Source of the DNA: an uncultured Bacillaceae bacterium | Lineage (GTDB): Bacteria > Bacillota > Bacilli > Bacillales > Alkalibacillaceae | Length of the DNA: 9,114 bases | Direction: 5' to 3' | NCBI GenBank assembly: GCA_937983065.1 | Contig: CALKAL010000154.1 | Span: 1 to 9,114, forward strand | Part shown: piece after piece, positions 5,995 to 9,114 of the stretch | How the letters are laid out: each line of letters begins with the position of its first letter | How positions within the stretch are numbered: position 1 is the first letter of the stretch | Notes under the pieces: generated by a model | Database searches by the model: none | What the model saw: the letters and a program-made list of their open reading frames with translations, nothing else | What the model was told of the DNA's origin: nothing | Program-made: the position numbers and the translations under genes

Positions 5995-6730
5995 TATAGA
6001 TGACAAACTTCATTCAATGCCAGAAGCTAAATTGAGTAACGAACAGAAAGACAAAATGCTTGTAGCGATCTTAAGCAATCAAGATAAGTTTAATGTAAAA
6101 AGACAGAATAAACGAATGAAAGAATGGTTTATTTCTACAGCAGGCGTTGCAGTCGCCATCATTCTTGTGATGATTATATTTGTATTACCAAACCAAGGTC
6201 CAACTCAGCAAGCTTTTGTAGCAGAAGAACTATTAATGGATTTAGAGGAGTTACAATCATTTGACTTATTTGAAGTGCAATTACCAACCTATGCTCCTTT
6301 TGAGGTTGAGAATGTAGTTTATAATACAAGGTATTATGGACCAATTGATATAAAACAACCTGAAAACAACTATTATGCGGAACCTGATGATCCTAACAAC
6401 TGGGCATTTGAAATATTTTATGAGGGTAAAAACCGTGAAAAAGAATTACAAGTGCATATAACTCGAGGAATCTTAGAGTATGATGATATTGATGATCATG
6501 ATGAAGTAGTTGAATTCGGTAATGGTAAGGAAGGAAAATTTAAATCGACTGAGAATATGGCTGCTTCTGAGGACTTTGAATGGACAAAACAATTTCTCTT
6601 ATGGCAAGAAGGCGCAATTCTAATTGAAATAGGTGTAACGAATCAAAACGGTGAACCAACATCAGTTGACGAAATGATTAGAATTGCTAAATCGTTTAAA
6701 GATTATACACCTTTAATATCGAAGGAGTAG
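5984..6730 (+). CDS. Probable membrane-bound anti-sigma factor, 248 aa (RsiX/DUF4367-like)
   Basis: Residues 1-47 are charged and cytoplasmic, residues about 48-69 form a single membrane helix (WFISTAGVAVAIILVMIIFV), and the remaining 180 residues are predicted outside the cell. The outer part is acidic and ends in a pattern (lone W, then F-L-L-W-Q-E-G-A-I-L-I-E-I and D-E-M-I-R-I-A-K-S-F) resembling DUF4367 sensor domains such as that of RsiX. There is no HxxxCxxC zinc-binding anti-sigma motif, and indeed no Cys, so binding to the sigma factor would rely on the short N-terminal segment. It starts inside the sigma gene, with AGGAGG at 5970-5975, 8 bases before the ATG. The anti-sigma role is inferred from topology and context: it would hold the sigma factor at the membrane until an envelope signal releases it. 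Confidence 0.78.
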   Translation: MNNNIDDKLHSMPEAKLSNEQKDKMLVAILSNQDKFNVKRQNKRMKEWFISTAGVAVAIILVMIIFVLPNQGPTQQAFVAEELLMDLEELQSFDLFEVQLPTYAPFEVENVVYNTRYYGPIDIKQPENNYYAEPDDPNNWAFEIFYEGKNREKELQVHITRGILEYDDIDDHDEVVEFGNGKEGKFKSTENMAASEDFEWTKQFLLWQEGAILIEIGVTNQNGEPTSVDEMIRIAKSFKDYTPLISKE

Positions 6731-6756
6731 GGCTGTTTAGCAATTTTTAAAAAATG

Positions 6757-6806
6757 AAAACGAGTGGGGAAAATTATTTGATTTCCCCATTCGTTTTTGG
6801 TTTTTT
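6757..6806 (+). terminator. Strong Rho-independent terminator of the sigma operon
   Basis: A 16-bp stem, AAAACGAGTGGGGAAA (6757-6772) / TTTCCCCATTCGTTTT (6782-6797), paired throughout with one G-U, 9-base loop, then T-runs at 6794-6798 and 6801-6806. It begins 27 bases after the stop of the anti-sigma gene. The stem has A-runs on the left, so it may work in both directions. Confidence 0.9.
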
Positions 6807-6844
6807 ATTGGGTTTTCAAAAATGAAGGGCGGATAATAAATAGA

Positions 6845-6880
6845 AAAGGCTCCGAGTTGCTAAAAACATCTGGAACCTTT
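6845..6880 (-). terminator. Weak hairpin downstream of the fic remnant
   Basis: AAAGGCTCC (6845-6853) pairs with GGAACCTTT (6872-6880) at 8 of 9 positions, with an 18-base loop. Read on the minus strand it is followed by a T-rich stretch and lies about 57 bases beyond the ancestral fic stop. The T-run is interrupted, so the call is tentative. Confidence 0.3.
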
Positions 6881-6936
6881 ACTAATAGAGGATATTTTTA
6901 AGATTTTACCTTTAATTTCCTTATATAAATATTCCT

Positions 6937-7548
6937 CTACAGTTCATTATCTTTATTTCTCGTTTTATTCGTAAAATTGTTTTGATCAATTATCTGATTT
7001 TTTTCTTTACTATAAAAAGAAATAACTCTTTTCTGTTCTTCATGCAAGAGCGGATTAGCAAATTCATAAAAAGCTTCGATATCACTATTACTTGGAAACT
7101 CTCTAATCTGTGCTTCATGCTATATATTATTATATAATGCTCGATGTTCTTTTCTAATAATCAATGGTGGAAAATCGTTTTCTATCAACGAATAACTCAT
7201 CACCATTCTACCAGTCCGCCCATTACCGTCTGAAAAAGGATGAATCTTTTCAAAAGTAATGTGTGCTTCTAATATCGCTTTTATAATTTCCTCATCAGAT
7301 TTAGCATTTTTTATTTTAAAATTCAAATTGTCTATCAATTGTTTCATCAAGACTGGCACTTGTTCAGGTGGGGCAGTAGAAATCTCAACACCCGTAATGT
7401 AATTTATGTCTGTCTTAAACTGACCTTTATTATACTGCAATCGATCTGTTAATTTTTCATGTATGCTTTTGAAAATAGGAATTGATAGTATTTGTAATTC
7501 TAAATTCTGCTCAGAAAAATGTGGCTGCACACCAATGTCAATTTTACC
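6937..7548 (-). pseudogene. Fic-family protein (AMPylase-type), broken at both ends
   Basis: Fic proteins transfer AMP (sometimes other nucleotide parts) to target proteins. The hallmark HPFSDGNGRTGR is intact at residues 97-108 counted from the GTG at 7530, with catalytic His97. Upstream helices (IHEKLTDRLQYNKGQFK, PPEQVPVLMKQLIDNL) match the Fic fold. The frame stops at TAG 7120-7122, just past HRALYNNI, yet continues in the same frame for another 60 sense codons (HEAQIREF, ANPLLHEEQKRVISFY) to TAG at 6937-6939, so the first TAG is a nonsense mutation. The 5' end is also damaged: the frame opens only after TAG 7549-7551, the GTG has no ribosome site, and the usual N-terminal stretch is missing. 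No inhibitory motif or antitoxin gene is visible beside it. A truncated product ending after the active-site loop is conceivable, but expression looks unlikely. Confidence 0.85.
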
Positions 7549-7597
7549 CTATAATGCTTTCTAATCAATTCAATGTATATCTTTCCAAAAAAATAGC

Positions 7598-7630
7598 TAC
7601 CCTTGATTGACGGTAAAGGGTAAGTTTTTT
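7598..7630. terminator. Bidirectional terminator-like hairpin
   Basis: TACCCTT (7598-7604) / AAGGGTA (7616-7622), perfect 7-bp stem with 11-base loop. On the plus strand TTTTTT follows at 7625-7630; on the minus strand the stem is followed by a run of seven T (plus-strand A at 7587-7593). On the minus strand it stands directly upstream of the fic remnant, cutting it off from any promoter further upstream. Confidence 0.55.
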
Positions 7631-7737
7631 CGCAAACTACTAATTAAAGATTTAACGTGACAAAATTGTTCAATGGGGGGTTCTTGAAAATGAGCCTAAT
7701 AATAGATTCTCTTTTTCATATACCATAGCGATTGTGT

Positions 7738-7757
7738 TATCAATGATTATCAATGAT
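7738..7757. repeat. Tandem repeat TATCAATGAT x2
   Basis: Two perfect adjacent copies of a 10-base unit. The minus strand reads TGATAATCATTGATA, which recalls a Fur-type box but matches its right half poorly. Possibly a binding site, possibly chance. Confidence 0.45.
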
Positions 7758-7780
7758 TAAACAACTTTGTCTTACAAGGC

Positions 7781-7849
7781 AAAGGGGAAATATTTGTTAT
7801 TGTTTTTCAAAGTTACGTCAAATGAGACATTAATTCTATTTTCCCCTTT
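7781..7849. repeat. Inverted repeat with 10-base arms, 49-base loop
   Basis: AAAGGGGAAA (7781-7790) is the exact reverse complement of TTTCCCCTTT (7840-7849). It lies 64 bases before the -35 of the promoter at 7913, so it is outside the predicted leader of the next gene. A short non-autonomous element or an old terminator are both possible. Confidence 0.5.
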
Positions 7850-7912
7850 TAAAACAATTTTCCAATAGTTTTGGAATTGATATTTATTAAATCTTGCATT
7901 ATTTAAAGTTTT

Positions 7913-7941
7913 TTGAAAATATTAAATTATGTTAATATAAA
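7913..7941 (+). promoter_or_regulatory. Sigma-A type promoter of the toroid-repeat protein gene
   Basis: TTGAAA (7913-7918), 17-base spacer, TATAAA (7936-7941): 5 of 6 matches at both boxes and ideal spacing. Transcription would start near 7948, giving a leader of about 68 bases that contains AGGGGG at 8003-8008. The gene is therefore transcribed on its own. Confidence 0.7.
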
Positions 7942-8015
7942 ATAAAAGTTTTATTGTGATTTTACAAACAAAAGAAGAATATTGAAATAAGTAAAAGTCA
8001 TTAGGGGGAATTAAT

Positions 8016-8987
8016 TTGTTTAAGAAAAAATGGGTTATTAGAGTTATTATCGCAATAATCATGATAATAATACTATTTTTCAGTAGTAATGAAATAATAC
8101 GACAAATTAAATCTGATAGCAATAATGACAATAATATATTAAATGAATATAGTGATTCTTTTTTAGATTTGTATAATCTATATTATGTTTTAGAGTCGAA
8201 AAAGTTGATAAATGACTTATCAAATGATGAGTTAACTAATGTAAAAAAAGAAATAGAAAATTATCCAATAGAATTGGTTATAGAAAGAGGGAATTTGTAT
8301 GATTTATGGCTTTATGTACAGATACATAAATTTCTTGAAATTAAAATACCAGAGAAAAAAGAGATATCGGATTATTTGGAATCATTAAAAACAAATGAAG
8401 GATTTTATTTAACATATCCTGGAGAAAATGAGCACGGCCTATCATCTCATCTGTTATCTACTAAAATGAGTTTAGAAATTATGAATGAGATTAAAGAAAA
8501 AATAGATTATGAACAAATAAATAATTGGATTAAAGAAAATTACGAAGAAGACTTAAGTAAGTTAGAAAATGATCCAATTTCATACGTTGGTGCTATTTAC
8601 CTGATTAAATTTATTCAAGAATTAACAAAACAATCTAATTCAAAATATATTTTCGATACAGACGAATTAGGACAACATCTAGAAAAGGCTACTGGGTTAT
8701 TACTTATGTCAGAAGATAATATTATGAAATATGATACAATTTTGGAATTTAATTCTTTAGATAATGAGAATTCTATTCCAATAAATAAAAAAGAAGTGGA
8801 AAATTATTTATTATCTATAAAACATAAAAGTGGAGGATTTCCATTATGGGGATTAAATGATGAAGAACCAGACATATTAACGACTTATATTGCGTTAAAA
8901 TTGCAAAAAGAACTTTACTTAAATATACCTATTTCTGAAGTAGATAAACACTTCCTAGACCAAACTCTTGAATATATTTTTGAGTGA
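8016..8987 (+). CDS. Membrane-anchored protein with squalene-cyclase/prenyltransferase-like repeats, 323 aa
   Basis: The start is TTG, 7 bases after AGGGGG (8003-8008). Residues 7-24 are one hydrophobic helix after a Lys-rich start, so the protein is probably anchored with its bulk outside. The rest is helical and acidic. Two stretches follow the alpha/alpha-toroid repeat pattern (Y-L-x-S-x-K ... G-F ... L-x-x-T-x-x-x-x-K-x-x-x-E): residues 120-155, with LESLKTNEGFYLTYPG and HLLSTKMSLEIM, and residues 264-300, with LLSIKHKSGGFPLWGL and DILTTYIALKLQKEL. Such repeats occur in terpenoid cyclases, prenyltransferase beta subunits and complement-like domains. The protein is far shorter than a true squalene cyclase and shows no DxDD motif, so a cyclase role is unlikely; binding of a lipid or peptide is possible. 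The function is unknown. It stands alone behind its own promoter. The fold is inference; the gene call is firm. Confidence 0.72.
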   Translation: MFKKKWVIRVIIAIIMIIILFFSSNEIIRQIKSDSNNDNNILNEYSDSFLDLYNLYYVLESKKLINDLSNDELTNVKKEIENYPIELVIERGNLYDLWLYVQIHKFLEIKIPEKKEISDYLESLKTNEGFYLTYPGENEHGLSSHLLSTKMSLEIMNEIKEKIDYEQINNWIKENYEEDLSKLENDPISYVGAIYLIKFIQELTKQSNSKYIFDTDELGQHLEKATGLLLMSEDNIMKYDTILEFNSLDNENSIPINKKEVENYLLSIKHKSGGFPLWGLNDEEPDILTTYIALKLQKELYLNIPISEVDKHFLDQTLEYIFE

Positions 8988-9010
8988 CTGGGTTGGCAAA
9001 CAAGATACTA

Positions 9011-9040
9011 TTTTAAAGACGATTTTAAATTACTTTAAAA
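9011..9040 (+). terminator. Weak A/T hairpin after the toroid-repeat gene
   Basis: TTTTAAAG (9011-9018) / CTTTAAAA (9033-9040), perfect 8-bp but nearly all A-T and not followed by a T-run. A poor terminator candidate; a better one may lie beyond the window. The remaining tail to 9114 shows only the short direct repeat TTGCCCCACTTGCCCC (about 9042-9057). Confidence 0.2.
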
Positions 9041-9114
9041 ATTGCCCCACTTGCCCCAATGTAACCGATAAAATAGATTTAACAGTTTTAGATAAATAAG
9101 ATTTTACACTTCTT

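Larger units (their letters stand above)
7549..7912. other. Non-coding stretch with hairpins and a short tandem repeat
   Basis: No convincing gene on either strand. It holds the bidirectional hairpin at 7598-7630, a 10-base tandem repeat at 7738-7757 (TATCAATGAT twice) and an inverted repeat at 7781-7790 / 7840-7849. If the missing fic N-terminus was once here it is no longer recognisable. Confidence 0.55.

Noticed and set aside
7120..7122. TAG in fic as a recoded codon
   Set aside because: The gene is damaged at its other end too, and no recoding signal is seen; a simple nonsense mutation is enough.
7735..7760. Fur-type iron box (TGATAATCATTGATA on the minus strand)
   Set aside because: The left half matches but the right half agrees at only about 4 of 7 positions; it is a tandem repeat rather than a palindrome, and neither neighbour looks iron-related.
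7922..8131. Minus-strand open frame of 69 codons
   Set aside because: It lies opposite the start and membrane segment of the toroid-repeat gene and covers its promoter; it has no ribosome site and is an AT-rich shadow.
3972..9069. TGTAACCGAT occurring at both 3972 and 9060 as possible paired ends of a larger element
   Set aside because: Repeated 10-mers are expected dozens of times by chance in 9 kb, and the flanks do not match.
1..9114. A new multi-gene defence or toxin-antitoxin system around the Fic gene
   Set aside because: Fic is a pseudogene with no adjacent small partner gene, and the nearest genes (sigma operon, toroid protein) point away or have their own promoter and terminator.

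Overview
The window is AT-rich with purine-rich Shine-Dalgarno sequences (AGGAGG, AGGGGG, GGGAG), TTG/GTG as well as ATG starts, strong hairpin-plus-T terminators and a sigma-A type promoter. Together with the protein families present, this points to a low-GC Gram-positive of the Bacillaceae type. The species cannot be named from the sequence alone. No rRNA, tRNA or CRISPR array was seen.

Layout. (1) 1-965: right-hand part of a dead IS4-family transposase gene (one frameshift, two in-frame stops, first catalytic Asp changed) and its 3' flank. (2) 967-1971, minus: an intact gene for a secreted protein of unknown function, wedged between IS relics. (3) 2091-2486: the istB-proximal end of an IS21-family element, truncated in the middle of istB. 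(4) 2645-2750: a long imperfect inverted repeat. (5) About 2765-3970: an IS3-family (IS150-like) element with orfA intact, orfB interrupted by one nonsense codon, and a likely CGA-AAG-TAG programmed -1 frameshift site. (6) 3971-4740: gene-poor sequence with a possible decayed small reading frame and a good terminator. (7) 4743-5215: a transposase N-terminal scrap followed by the C-terminal part of a gene resembling the DUF1579-like family. (8) 5268-5394: two terminator-like hairpins. (9) 5479-6730: an intact two-gene operon of ECF sigma factor and membrane anti-sigma-like protein, closed by a strong terminator. (10) 6937-7548, minus: a broken Fic (AMPylase) gene. (11) 7549-7912: non-coding sequence with hairpins and a tandem repeat. 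(12) 8016-8987: an intact gene for a membrane-anchored protein with squalene-cyclase/prenyltransferase-like repeats, behind a clear sigma-A promoter.

How it fits together. The first 5.2 kb is a mobile-element graveyard: four unrelated IS types, all inactivated, surround one intact secreted-protein gene. The only clear operon is sigma/anti-sigma, in which the membrane protein presumably holds the sigma factor inactive until an envelope signal arrives. The Fic and DUF1579-like genes are decaying. The toroid-repeat protein and the secreted protein are the two intact genes without an evident function and are the best candidates for something new. I did not find a recognisable new multi-gene system.
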